Assembly: GCA_023053685.1 (NCBI GenBank)
Contig: JALIGW010000140.1
Location: 248,001 to 312,000 of the forward strand
Direction: 5' to 3'
DNA length: 64,000 nt
Source: Diadophis punctatus similis
Taxonomy: Eukaryota; Chordata; Lepidosauria; Squamata; Dipsadidae
The notes below the pieces were generated by a model. It saw only the letters and a list, made by a program, of their open reading frames with translations, was not told the origin of the DNA and searched no databases. Both the position numbers and the translations under genes were made by a program. Positions 1-11,471 of this stretch are shown piece by piece. Position 1 is the first letter of the stretch. Every line of letters begins with the position of its first letter.

Positions 1-830
1 GAATTCTCGCTTGATTTTTGATTCCGAGCCTACCCTGAAAAGCTATCCCAAAGTCTAACACAGCATTCGCCTTAGGATTCAATTCAGCCCAAAAACATCA
101 CTTTTGACAAACACCTCAGAAATGAAAAAGAAACACATATTCCTGTTCCCCATGGGCTGGAAAGCTGAATTCTCGCTTGATTATTGATTCCGAGCCTACC
201 CTGAAAAGCTAGCCCAAAGTCTAACACAGCATTCGCCTTAGGATTCAAATCAGCCCAAAAACATCACTTTTGACAAACACCTCAGAAATGAAAATGAAAC
301 ACATATTCCTGTTCCCCACAGGATGGAAAGCTGAATTCTCGCTTGATTTTTGATTCCGAGCCTACCCTGAAAAGCTAGCCCAAAGTCTAACACAGCATTC
401 GCCTTAGGATTCAATTCAGCCCAAAAACATCACTTTTGACAAACACCTCAGAAATGAAAATGAAACACATATTCCTGTTCCCCACAGGCTGGAAAGCTGA
501 ATTCTCGCTTGATTTTTGATTCCGAGCCTACCCTGAAAAGCTAGCCCAAAGTCTAACACAGCATTCGCCTTAGGATTCAATTCAGCCCAAAAACATCACT
601 ATTGACAAACACCTCAGAAATGAAAAAGAAACACATATTCCTGTTCCCCATGGGCTGGAAAGCCGAATTCTCGCTTGATTATTGATTCTGACCTTTCCCT
701 GAAGAGCTAGCGCAAGGTCTAACACAGCATTCGCCTTATTTCTCAATTCAGCCCAAAAACATCACTTTTGACAAACACCTCAGAAATGAAAAAGAAACAC
801 ATATTCCTGTTCCCCACGGGCTGGAAAGCC

Positions 831-986
831 GAATTCTCGCTCAATTTTTGATTCCGACCTTTCCCTGAAGAGCTAGCCCAAGGTCTAACACAGCATTCTC
901 AATTCAGCCAAAAAACATGACTTTTGACAAACACCTCAGAAATGAAAATGAAACACATATTCGTGTTCCGCACAGGCTGGAAAGCC
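831..986 (+). repeat. Short S monomer 1 (156 bp)
   Basis: This is the reference copy of the short type. Ten bases are missing between CATTC and TCAATTCAGCC, relative to CATTCGCCTTATTTCTCAATT in type B. The lost block is bounded by TTC on both sides, which fits slippage or microhomology deletion. Other S-only marks are GCCAAAAAACATGAC and ATTCGTGTTCCGCACAGG. The joint set of marks shows that all 20 short copies descend from one event. Confidence 0.95.
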
Positions 987-1152
987 GAATTCTCGCTTGA
1001 TTTTTGATTCCGACCTTTCCCTGAAGAGCTAGCCCAAGGTCTAACACAGCATTCGCCTTATTTCTCAATTCAGCCCAAAAACATCACTTTTGACAAACAC
1101 CTCAGAAATGAAAAAGAAACACATATTCCTGTTCCCCACAGGCTGGAAAGCC

Positions 1153-1158
1153 AAATTC
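1153..1158. other. Lost EcoRI site (AAATTC)
   Basis: GCCGAATTC became GCCAAATTC, a CpG-to-CpA change. The same monomer has CTTGC for CTCGC. Position 4,297 carries the same loss through the 3,144-bp repeat. Confidence 0.9.
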
Positions 1159-1484
1159 TTGCTTGATTTTTGATTCCGACCTTTCCCTGAAGACCTAGCC
1201 CAAGGTCTAACACAGCATTCGCCTTATTTCTCAATTCAGCCCAAAAACATCACTTTTGGCAAACACCTCAGAAATGAAAAAGAAACACATATTCCTGTTC
1301 CCCACGGGCTGGAAAGCCGAATTCTCGCTCAATTTTTGATTCCGACCTTTCCCTGAAGAGCTAGCCCAAGGTCTAACACAGCATTCGCCTTATTTCTCAA
1401 TTCAGCCCAAAAACATCACTTTTGACAAACACCTCAGAAATGAAAAAGAAGCACATATTCCTGTTCCCCACGGGCTGGAAAGCC

Positions 1485-1650
1485 GAATTCTCGCTCAATT
1501 TTTGATTCCGACCTTTCCCTGAAGAGCTAGCCCAAGGTCTAACACAGCATTCGCCTTATTTCTCAATTCAGCCCAAAAACATCACTTTTGACAAACACCT
1601 CAGAAATGAAAATGAAACACATATTCCTGTTCCCCACAGGCTGGAAAGCT
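1485..1650 (+). repeat. Type B monomer (reference example, 166 bp)
   Basis: Type B differs from type A in the first half. It has CCGACCTTTCCCTGAAGAG in place of CCGAGCCTACCCTGAAAAG, CCAAGGTC for CCAAAGTC, and CGCCTTATTTCTC for CGCCTTAGGATTC. Position 11-12 is usually CA here (GCTCAATTTTTG) and TG in type A. Subtypes include GCGCAAGG instead of GCCCAAGG, and a GAAGACCTAG form followed by TTTTGGCAAAC. The second half, from CAATTCAGCCC onward, is essentially shared with type A, so A and B look like recombinable halves. Confidence 0.93.
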
Positions 1651-2812
1651 GAATTCTCGCTTGATTTTTGATTCCGAGCCTACCCTGAAAAGCTAGCCCA
1701 AAGTCTAACACAGCATTCGCCTTAGGATTCAATTCAGCCCAAAAACATCACTTTTGACAAACACCTCAGAAATGAAAAAGAAACACATATTCCTGTTCCC
1801 CATGGGCTGGAAAGCTGAATTCTCGCTTGATTATTGATTCCGAGCCTACCCTGAAAAGCTAGCCCAAGGTCTAACACAGCATTCGCCTTATTTCTCAATT
1901 CAGCCCAAAAACATCACTTTTGACAAACACCTCAGAAATGAAAAAGAAACACATATTCCTGTTCCCCACGGGCTGGAAAGCTGAATTCTCGCTCAATTTT
2001 TGATTCCGACCTTTCCCTGAAGAGCTAGCCCAAGGTCTAACACAGCATTCGCCTTATTTCTCAATTCAGCCCAAAAACATCACTTTTGACAAACACCTCA
2101 GAAATGAAAATGAAACACATATTCCTGTTCCCCACAGGCTGGAAAGCTGAATTCTCGCTTGATTTTTGATTCCGAGCCTACCCTGAAAAGCTAGCCCAAA
2201 GTCTAACACAGCATTCGCCTTAGGATTCAATTCAGCCCAAAAACATCACTTTTGACAAACACCTTAGAAATGAAAAAGAAACACATATTCCTGTTCCCCA
2301 TGGGCTGGAAAGCCGAATTCTCGCTCAATTTTTGATTCCGACCTTTCCCTGAAGAGCTAGCCCAAGGTCTAACACAGCTTTCGCCTTATTTCTCAATTCA
2401 GCCCAAAAACATCACTTTTGACAAACACCTCAGAAATGAAAAAGAAACACATATTCCTGTTCCCCATGGGCTGGAAAGCCGAATTCTCGCTTGATTTTTG
2501 ATTCCGACCTTTCCCTGAAGAGCTAGCCCAAGGTCTAACACAGCATTCGCCTTATTTCTCAATTCAGCCCAAAAACATCACTTTTGACAAACACCTCAGA
2601 AATGAAAAAGAAACACATATTCCTGTTCCCCACAGGCTGGAAAGCCGAATTCTCGCTTGATTTTTGATTCCGACCTTTCCCTGAAGAGCTAGCCCAAGGT
2701 CTAACCCAGCATTCGCCTTAGGATTCAATTCAGCCCAAAAACATCACTTTTGACAAACACCTCAGAAAGGAAAAAGAAACACATATTCCTGTTCCCCACG
2801 GGCTGGAAAGCC

Positions 2813-2978
2813 GAATTCTCGCTTGATTTTCGATTCCGACCTTTCACTGAAGAGCTAGCCCAAGGTCTAACACAGCATTCGCCTTATTTCTCAATTCAGG
2901 CCAAAAACATCACTTTTGGCAAACACCTCAGAAATGAAAAAGAAACACATATTCCTGTTCCCCATGGGCTGGAAAGCT
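2813..2978 (+). repeat. Type E monomer (8 copies)
   Basis: Diagnostic features are TTTTCGATTC followed by a CCTTTCACTGAAGAG segment, TTTTGGCAAAC, and a preceding CTCAGAAAGGAAAAAG. Copies begin at 2813, 8592, 13063, 17047, 23002, 27297, 33253 and 34903. The first has TTCCGACC and the other seven have TTCCTACC, so the first may keep an older state. None occurs right of 35.1 kb, in contrast to type D. Confidence 0.92.
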
Positions 2979-3144
2979 GAATTCTCGCTCAATTTTTGAT
3001 TCTGACCTTTCCCTGAAGAGCTAGCCCAAGGTCTAACACAGCATTCGCCTTATTTCTCAATTCAGCCCAAAAACATCACTTTTGACAAACACCTCAGAAA
3101 TGAAAATGAAACACATATTCCTGTTCCCCACAGGCTGGAAAGCT

Positions 3145-3310
3145 GAATTCTCGCTTGATTTTTGATTCCGAGCCTACCCTGAAAAGCTAGCCCAAAGTCT
3201 AACACAGCATTCGCCTTAGGATTCAATTCAGCCCAAAAACATCACTTTTGACAAACACCTCAGAAATGAAAAAGAAACACATATTCCTGTTCCCCATGGG
3301 CTGGAAAGCT
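3145..3310 (+). repeat. Type A monomer (reference example, 166 bp)
   Basis: This is a clean copy of the commonest monomer form. Landmarks counted from the EcoRI site are: TTGATTTTTGATT at 11-23, CCGAGCCTACCCTG at 24-37, an NheI site GCTAGC at 43-48, CATTCGCCTTAGG at 64-76, CAAAAACATCAC at 90-101 and CCCCATGGG at 148-156. About 70 of 166 bases are G or C. A-type monomers alternate in long runs with type B, for example three or four in a row at 1-664. The TTAGG segment puts a stop in the frame that stays open in other types. Confidence 0.95.
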
Positions 3311-3315
3311 GAATT
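3225..3315. repeat. Inverted repeat AATTCAGC / GCTGAATT within the unit
   Basis: AATTCAGC at 3,225-3,232 and GCTGAATT at 3,308-3,315 are perfect complements 75 bases apart, the second spanning the monomer boundary. Nearby GGCT-GGAA-AGCC (in units ending AGCC) is a perfect 4-bp hairpin stem. Whether any fold forms is unknown. Confidence 0.6.
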
Positions 3316-3974
3316 CTCGCTTGATTATTGATTCCGAGCCTACCCTGAAAAGCTAGCCCAAAGTCTAACACAGCATTCGCCTTAGGATTCAAATCAGCCC
3401 AAAAACATCACTTTTGACAAACACCTCAGAAATGAAAATGAAACACATATTCCTGTTCCCCACAGGATGGAAAGCTGAATTCTCGCTTGATTTTTGATTC
3501 CGAGCCTACCCTGAAAAGCTAGCCCAAAGTCTAACACAGCATTCGCCTTAGGATTCAATTCAGCCCAAAAACATCACTTTTGACAAACACCTCAGAAATG
3601 AAAATGAAACACATATTCCTGTTCCCCACAGGCTTGAAAGCTGAATTCTCGCTTGATTTTTGATTCCGAGCCTACCCTGAAAAGCTAGCCCAAAGTCTAA
3701 CACAGCATTCGCCTTAGGATTCAATTCAGCCCAAAAACATCACTATTGACAAACACCTCAGAAATGAAAAAGAAACACATATTCCTGTTCCCCATGGGCT
3801 GGAAAGCCGAATTCTCGCTTGATTATTGATTCTGACCTTTCCCTGAAGAGCTAGCGCAAGGTCTAACACAGCATTTGCCTTATTTCTCAATTCAGCCCAA
3901 AAACATCACTTTTGACAAACACCTCAGAAATGAAAAAGAAACACATATTCCTGTTCCCCACGGGCTGGAAAGCC

Positions 3975-4130
3975 GAATTCTCGCTCAATTTTTGATTCCG
4001 ACCTTTCCCTGAAGAGCTAGCCCAAGGTCTAACACAGCATTCTCAATTCAGCCAAAAAACATGACTTTTGACAAACACCTCAGAAATGAAAATGAAACAC
4101 ATATTCGTGTTCCGCACAGGCTGGAAAGCC
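3975..4130 (+). repeat. Short S monomer 2
   Basis: It lies 3,144 bp (19 monomers) after S1, at the same place in the repeated block. The next monomer starts with TCTCACTTG instead of TCTCGCTTG, one of the few differences between the two blocks. Confidence 0.93.
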
Positions 4131-4960
4131 GAATTCTCACTTGATTTTTGATTCCGACCTTTCCCTGAAGAGCTAGCCCAAGGTCTAACACAGCATTCGC
4201 CTTATTTCTCAATTCAGCCCAAAAACATCACTTTTGACAAACACCTCAGAAATGAAAAAGAAACACATATTCCTGTTCCCCACAGGCTGGAAAGCCAAAT
4301 TCTTGCTTGATTTTTGATTCCGACCTTTCCCTGAAGACCTAGCCCAAGGTCTAACACAGCATTCGCCTTATTTCTCAATTCAGCCCAAAAACATCACTTT
4401 TGGCAAACACCTCAGAAATGAAAAAGAAACACATATTCCTGTTCCCCACGGGCTGGAAAGCCGAATTCTCGCTCAATTTTTGATTCCGACCTTTCCCTGA
4501 AGAGCTAGCCCAAGGTCTAACACAGCATTCGCCTTATTTCTCAATTCAGCCCAAAAACATCACTTTTGACAAACACCTCAGAAATGAAAAAGAAACACAT
4601 ATTCCTGTTCCCCACGGGCTGGAAAGCCGAATTCTCGCTCAATTTTTGATTCCGACCTTTCCCTGAAGAGCTAGCCCAAGGTCTAACACAGCATTCGCCT
4701 TATTTCTCAATTCAGCCCAAAAACATCACTTTTGACAAACACCTCAGAAATGAAAATGAAACACATATTCCTGTTCCCCACAGGCTGGAAAGCTGAATTC
4801 TCGCTTGATTTTTGATTCCGAGCCTACCCTGAAAAGCTACCCCAAAGTCTAACACAGCATTCGCCTTAGGATTCAATTCAGCCCAAAAACATCACTTTTG
4901 ACAAACACCTCAGAAATGAAAAAGAAACACATATTCCTGTTCCCCACGGGCTGGAAAGCC

Positions 4961-5126
4961 GAATTCTCGCTTGATTTTCGATTCCAAGCCTTCCCTGAAG
5001 AGCTAGCCCAAGGTCTAACACAGCATTCGCCTTATTTCTCAATTCAGCCCAAAAACATCACTTTTCACAAACACCTCAGAAATGAAAAAGAAACACATAT
5101 TCCTGTTCCCCACCGGCTGGAAAGCT
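4961..5126 (+). repeat. Type D monomer (14 copies)
   Basis: Diagnostic features are TTTTCGATTCCAAGCC, CTTCCCTGAAGAG and TTATTTCTC. Copies begin at 4961, 12233, 15387, 16217, 19371, 30441, 38047, 39873, 48629, 52628, 55274, 56934, 59580 and 62060. Type D is the main open-frame type in the right half of the window. Four left-hand copies (4961, 12233, 16217, 19371) share the private variants TTTTCACAAAC and CCACCGGCTGG, marking them as a lineage. The TTCCAAG versus TTCCGAG difference is a CpG-to-CpA change. Confidence 0.92.
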
Positions 5127-5624
5127 GAATTCTCGCTCAATTTTTGATTCCGACCTTTCCCTGAAGAGCTAGCCCAAGGTCTAACACAGCATTCGCCTTA
5201 TTTCTCAATTCAGCCCAAAAACATCACTTTTGACAAACACCTCAGAAATGAAAATGAAACACATATTCCTGTTCCCCACAGGCTGGAAAGCTGAATTCTC
5301 GCTTGATTTTTGATTCCGAGCCTACCCTGAAAAGCTAGCCCAAAGTCTAACACAGCATTCGCCTTAGGATTCAATTCAGCCCAAAAACATCACGATTGAC
5401 AAACACCTCAGAAATGAAAAAGAAACACATATTCCTGTTCCCCATGGGCTGGAAAGCCGAATTCTCGCTTGATTATTGATTCTGACCTTTCCCTGAAGAG
5501 CTAGCGCAAGGTCTAACACAGCATTCGCCTTATTTCTCAATTCAGCCCAAAAACATCACTTTTGACAAACACCTCAGAAATGAAAAAGAAACACATATTC
5601 CTGTTCCCCACGGGCTGGAAAGCC

Positions 5625-5780
5625 GAATTCTCGCTCAATTTTTGATTCCGACCTTTCCCTGAAGAGCTAGCCCAAGGTCTAACACAGCATTCTCAATTCA
5701 GCCAAAAAACATGACTTTTGACAAACACCTCAGAAATGAAAATGAAACACATATTCGTGTTCCGCACAGGCTGGAAAGCC
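5625..5780 (+). repeat. Short S monomer 3
   Basis: It lies ten monomers after S2. The private variants CACGATTGAC upstream (5,392) and ACATATATTCC downstream (5,914) are shared only with the block around S6. Confidence 0.93.
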
Positions 5781-6278
5781 GAATTCTCGCTTGATTTTTG
5801 ATTCCGACCTTTCCCTGAAGAGCTAGCCCAAGGTCTAACACAGCATTCGCCTTATTTCTCAATTCAGCCCAAAAACATCACTTTTGACAAACACCTCAGA
5901 AATGAAAAAGAAACATATATTCCTGTTCCCCACAGGCTGGAAAGCCGAATTCTCGCTTGATTTTTGATTCTGACCTTTCCCTGAAGAGCTAGCCCAAGGT
6001 GTAACACAGCATTCGCCTTATTTCTCAATTCAGCCCAAAAACATCACTTTTGACAAACACCTCAGAAATGAAAATGAAACACATATTCCTGTTCCCCACA
6101 GGCTGGAAAGCTGAATTCTCGCTTGATTTTTGATTCCGAGCCTACCCTGAAAAGCTAGCCCAAAGTCTAACACAGCATTCGCCTTAGGATTCAATTCAGC
6201 CCAAAAACATCACTTTTGACAAACACCTCAGAAATGAAAAAGAAACACATATTCCTGTTCCCCATGGGCTGGAAAGCC

Positions 6279-6443
6279 GAATTCTCGCTTGATTATTGAT
6301 TCTGACCTTTCCCTGAAGAGCTAGCCCAAGGTCTAACACAGCATTCGCCTTATTTCTCAATTCAGCCCAAAAATATCACTTTTGACAAACACCTCAGAAA
6401 TGAAAAAGAACACATATTCCTGTTCCCCATGGGCTGGAAAGCC
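6279..6443 (+). repeat. 165-bp monomer preceding type C (4 copies)
   Basis: One A is missing (AAAAAGAACACAT instead of AAAAAGAAACACAT), and AAAATATCAC replaces AAAACATCAC. Copies begin at 6279, 11238, 20689 and 25316, each directly before a type C monomer. The related monomer before the C at 63,543 has AAAATATCAC but keeps the A, so the deletion is younger than that substitution. Confidence 0.9.
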
Positions 6444-6609
6444 GAATTCTCGCTTGATTTTCGATTACAAGCCTTCGCTGAAGAGCTAGCCCAAAGTCTA
6501 ACACTGCATTCTCCTTATTTCTCAATTCAGCCCAAAAACATCACTTTTGACAAACACCTCAGAAATGAAAATGAAACACATATTCCTGTTCCCCACAGGC
6601 TGGAAAGCT
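6444..6609 (+). repeat. Type C monomer (10 copies)
   Basis: Diagnostic features are TTTTCGATTACAAGCC, CTTCGCTGAAGAG, ACACTGCATTCTCC and TTATTTCTC. Copies begin at 6444, 9754, 11403, 20854, 24164, 25481, 28459, 31105, 36065 and 63543. None lies between 36.2 and 63.5 kb. The CGA in place of TGA near position 18 removes a stop, so each copy shows an open frame of 60-88 codons. The copies at 9754, 28459 and 36065 are followed by a B/C mosaic monomer carrying ACACTGCATTCTCC. Confidence 0.92.
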
Positions 6610-7273
6610 GAATTCTCGCTTGATTTTTGATTCCGAGCCTACCCTGAAAAGCTAGCCCAAAGTCTAACACAGCATTCGCCTTAGGATTCAATTCAGCCCA
6701 AAAACATCACTTTTGACAAACACCTCAGAAATGAAAATGAAACACATATTCCTGTTCCCCACAGGCTGGAAAGCTGAATTCTCGCTTGATTTTTGATTCC
6801 GAGCCTACCCTGAAAAGCTAGCCCAAAGTCTAACACAGCATTCGCCTTAGGATTCAATTCAGCCCAAAAACATCACTTTTGACAAACACCTCAGAAATGA
6901 AAAAGAAACACATATTCCTGTTCCCCATGGGCTGGAAAGCTGAATTCTCGCTTGATTATTGATTCTGACCTTTCCCTGAAGAGCTAGCGCAAGGTCTAAC
7001 ACAGCATTCGCCTTATTTCTCAATTCAGCCCAAAAACATCACTTTTGACAAACACCTCAGAAATGAAAAAGAACCACATATTCCTGTTCCCCACGGGCTG
7101 GAAAGCCGAATTCTCGCTCAATTTTTGATTCTGACCTTTCCCTGAAGAGCTAGCGCAAGGTCTAACACAGCATTCGCCTTATTTCTCAATTCAGCCCAAA
7201 AACATCACTTTTGACAAACACCTCAGAAATGAAAAAGAAACACATATTCCTGTTCCCCACGGGCTGGAAAGCC

Positions 7274-7429
7274 GAATTCTCGCTCAATTTTTGATTCTGA
7301 CCTTTCCCTGAAGAGCTAGCCCAAGGTCTAACACAGCATTCTCAATTCAGCCAAAAAACATGACTTTTGACAAACACCTCAGAAATGAAAATGAAACACA
7401 TATTCGTGTTCCGCACAGGCTGGAAAGCC
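7274..7429 (+). repeat. Short S monomer 4
   Basis: It lies 1,649 bp after S3. The missing base is explained by the 165-bp monomer at 6,279. It carries TTCTGACC where its partner S7 has TTCCGACC. Confidence 0.93.
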
Positions 7430-10400
7430 GAATTCTCGCTTGATTTTTGATTCCGACCTTTCCCTGAAGAGCTAGCCCAAGGTCTAACACAGCATTCGCC
7501 TTATTTCTCAATTCAGCCCAAAAACATCACTTTTGACAAACACCTCAGAAATGAAAAAGAAACACATATTCCTGTTCCCCACAGGCTGGAAAGCCGAATT
7601 CTCGCTTGATTTTTGATTCCGACCTTTCCCTGAAGACCTAGCCCAAGGTCTAACACAGCATTCGCCTTATTTCTCAATTCAGCCCAAAAACATCACTTTT
7701 GGCAAACACCTCAGAAATGAAAAAGAAACACATATTCCTGTTCCCCACGGGCTGGAAAGCCGAATTCTCGCTCAATTTTTGATTCCGAGCCTACCCTGAA
7801 AAGCTAGCCCAAAGTCTAACACAGCATTCGCCTTAGGATTCAATTCAGCCCAAAAACATCACTTTTGACAAACACCTCAGAAATGAAAAAGAAACACATA
7901 TTCCTGTTCCCCACGGGCTGGAAAGCTGAATTCTCGCTCAATTTTTGATTCCGACCTTTCCCTGAAGAGCTAGCCCAAGGTCTAACACAGCATTCGCCTT
8001 ATTTCTCAATTCAGCCCAAAAACATCACTTTTGACAAACACCTCAGAAATGAAAATGAAACACATATTCCTGTTCCCCACAGGCTGGAAAGCTGAATTCT
8101 CGCTTGATTTTTGATTCCGAGCCTACCCTGAAAAGCTAGCCCAAAGTCTAACACAGCATTCGCCTTAGGATTCAATTCAGCCCAAAAACATCACTTTTGA
8201 CAAACACCTCAGAAATGAAAAAGAAACACATATTCCTGTTCCCCATGGGCTGGAAAGCTGAATTCTCGCTCAATTTTTGATTCCGACCTTTCCCTGAAGA
8301 GCTAGCCCAAGGTCTAACACAGCATTCGCCTTATTTCTCAATTCAGCCCAAAAACATCACTTTTGACAAACACCTCAGAAATGAAAAAGAAACACATATT
8401 CCTGTTCCCCACAGGCTGGAAAGCCGAATTCTCGCTTGATTTTTGATTCCGACCTTTCCCTGAAGAGCTAGCCCAAGGTCTAACCCAGCATTCGCCTTAG
8501 GATTCAATTCAGCCCAAAAACATCACTTTTGACAAACACCTCAGAAAGGAAAAAGAAACACATATTCCTGTTCCCCACGGGCTGGAAAGCCGAATTCTCG
8601 CTTGATTTTCGATTCCTACCTTTCACTGAAGAGCTAGCCCAAGGTCTAACACAGCATTCGCCTTATTTCTCAATTCAGCCCAAAAACATCACTTTTGGCA
8701 AACACCTCAGAAACGAAAAATAAACACATATTCCTGTTCCCCATGGGCTGGAAAGCTGAATTCTCGCTCAATTTTTGATTCTGACCTTTCCCTGAAGAGC
8801 TAGCCCAAGGTCTAACACAGCATTCGCCTTAGGATTCAATTCAGCCCAAAAACATCACTTTTGACAAACACATCAGAAATGAAAATGAAACACATATTCC
8901 TGTTCCCCACAGGATGGAAAGCTGAATTCTCGCTTGATTTTTGATTCCGAGCCTACCCTGAAAAGCTAGCCCAAAGTCTAACACAGCATTCGCCTTAGGA
9001 TTCAATTCAGCCCAAAAACATCACTTTTGACAAACACCTCAGAAATGAAAAAGAAACACATATTCCTGTTCCCCATGGGCTGGAAAGCTGAATTCTCGCT
9101 TGATTATTGATTCCGAGCCTACCCTGAAAAGCTAGCCCAAAGTCTAACACAGCATTCGCCTTAGGATACAATTCAGCCCAAAAACATCACTTTTGACAAA
9201 CACCTCAGAAATGAAAATGAAACACATATTCCTGTTCCCCACAGGATGGAAAGCTGAATTCTCGCTTGATTTTTGATTCCGAGCCTACCCTGAAAAGCTA
9301 GCCCAAAGTCTAACACAGCATTCGCCTTAGGATTCAATTCTGCCCAAAAACATCACTTTTGACAAACACCTCAGAAATGAAAATGAAACACATATTCCTG
9401 TTCCCCACGGGCTGGAAAGCCGAATTCTCGCTCAATTTTTGATTCCGACCTTTCCCTGAAGACCTAGCCCAAGGTCTAACACAGCATTCGCCTTATTTCT
9501 CAATTCAGCCCAAAAACATCACTTTTGGCAAACACCTCAGAAATGAAAAAGAAACACATATTCCTGTTCCCCACGGGCTGGAAAGCCGAATTCTCGCTCA
9601 ATTTTTGATTCCGACCTTTCCCTGAAGAGCTAGCCCAAGGTCTAACACAGCATTCGCCTTATTTCTCAATTCAGCCCAAAAACATCACTTTTGACAAACA
9701 CCTCAGAAATGAAAAAGAAACACATATTCCTGTTCCCCATGGGCTGGAAAGCCGAATTCTCGCTTGATTTTCGATTACAAGCCTTCGCTGAAGAGCTAGC
9801 CCAAAGTCTAACACTGCATTCTCCTTATTTCTCAATTCAGCCCAAAAACATCACTTTTGACAAACACCTCAGAAATGAAAATGAAACACATATTCCTGTT
9901 CCCCACGGGCTGGAAAGCCGAATTCTCGCTCAATTTTTGATTCCGACCTTTCCCTGAAGAGCTAGCCCAAAGTCTAACACTGCATTCTCCTTATTTCTCA
10001 ATTCAGCCCAAAAACATCACTTTTGACAAACACCTCAGAAATGAAAAAGAAACACATATTCCTGTTCCCCACAGGCTGGAAAGCTGAATTCTCGCTTGAT
10101 TTTTGATTCCGAGCCTACCCTGAAAAGCTAGCCCAAAGTCTAACACAGCATTCGCCTTAGGATTCAATTCAGCCCAAAAACATCACTTTTGACAAACACC
10201 TCAGAAATGAAAAAGAAACACATATTCCTGTTCCCCACAGGCTGGAAAGCTGAATTCTCGCTTGATTTTTGATTCCGAGCCTACCCTGAAAAGCTAGCCC
10301 AAAGTCTAACACAGCATTCGCCTTAGGATTCAATTCAGCCCAAAAACATCACTTTTGACAAACACCTCAGAAATGAAAATGAAACACATATTCCTGTTCC

Positions 10401-10915
10401 CCACAGGCTGGAAAGCTGAATTCTCGCTTGATTTTTGATTCCGAGCCTACCCTGAAAAGCTAGCCCAAAGTCTAACACAGCATTCGCCTTAGGATTCAAT
10501 TCAGCCCAAAAACATCACTTTTGACAAACACCTCAGAAATGAAAAAGAAACACATATTCCTGTTCCCCATGGGCTGGAAAGCTGAATTCTTGCTTGATTA
10601 TTGATTCTGACCTTTCCCTGAAGAGCTAGCGCAAGGTCTAACACAGCATTCGCCTTATTTCTCAATTCAGCCCAAAAACATCACTTTTGACAAACACCTC
10701 AGAAATGAAAAAGAAACACATATTCCTGTTCCCCACGGGCTGGAAAGCCGAATTCTCGCTCAATTTTTGATTCTGACCTTTCCCTGAAGAGCTAGCGCAA
10801 GGTCTAACACAGCATTCGCCTTATTTCTCAATTCAGCCCAAAAACATCACTTTTGACAAACACCTCAGAAATGAAAAAGAAACACATATTCCTGTTCCCC
10901 ACGGGCTGGAAAGCC

Positions 10916-11071
10916 GAATTCTCGCTCAATTTTTGATTCCGACCTTTCCCTGAAGAGCTAGCCCAAGGTCTAACACAGCATTCTCAATTCAGCCAAAAAA
11001 CATGACTTTTGACAAACACCTCAGAAATGAAAATGAAACACATATTCGTGTTCCGCACAGGCTGGAAAGCC
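10916..11071 (+). repeat. Short S monomer 5
   Basis: It lies 22 monomers after S4 and corresponds to S8 in the 14.4-kb duplicate (offset 14,078). The next S monomer is 55 monomers away, the widest gap in the window. Confidence 0.93.
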
Positions 11072-11471
11072 GAATTCTCGCTTGATTTTTGATTCCGACC
11101 TTTCCCTGAAGAGCTAGCCCAAGGTCTAACACAGCATTCGCCTTAGGATTCAATTCAGCCCAAAAACATCACTTTTGACAAACACCTCAGAAATGAAAAA
11201 GAAACACATATTCCTGTTCCCCATGGGCTGGAAAGCCGAATTCTCGCTTGATTATTGATTCTGACCTTTCCCTGAAGAGCTAGCCCAAGGTCTAACACAG
11301 CATTCGCCTTATTTCTCAATTCAGCCCAAAAATATCACTTTTGACAAACACCTCAGAAATGAAAAAGAACACATATTCCTGTTCCCCATGGGCTGGAAAG
11401 CCGAATTCTCGCTTGATTTTCGATTACAAGCCTTCGCTGAAGAGCTAGCCCAAAGTCTAACACTGCATTCT

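Larger units (their letters stand above)
1..4944. repeat. 19-monomer higher-order repeat, offset 3,144 bp
   Basis: Bases 1 to about 1,800 match 3,145 to about 4,944. Shared private variants are GGATTCAAATCAGCC (about 241 and 3,385) and the EcoRI-less GCCAAATTCTTGC (1,151 and 4,295). The period equals 18 x 166 + 156. Differences are few, for example GGCTGG versus GGCTTG near 3,632. Confidence 0.9.
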
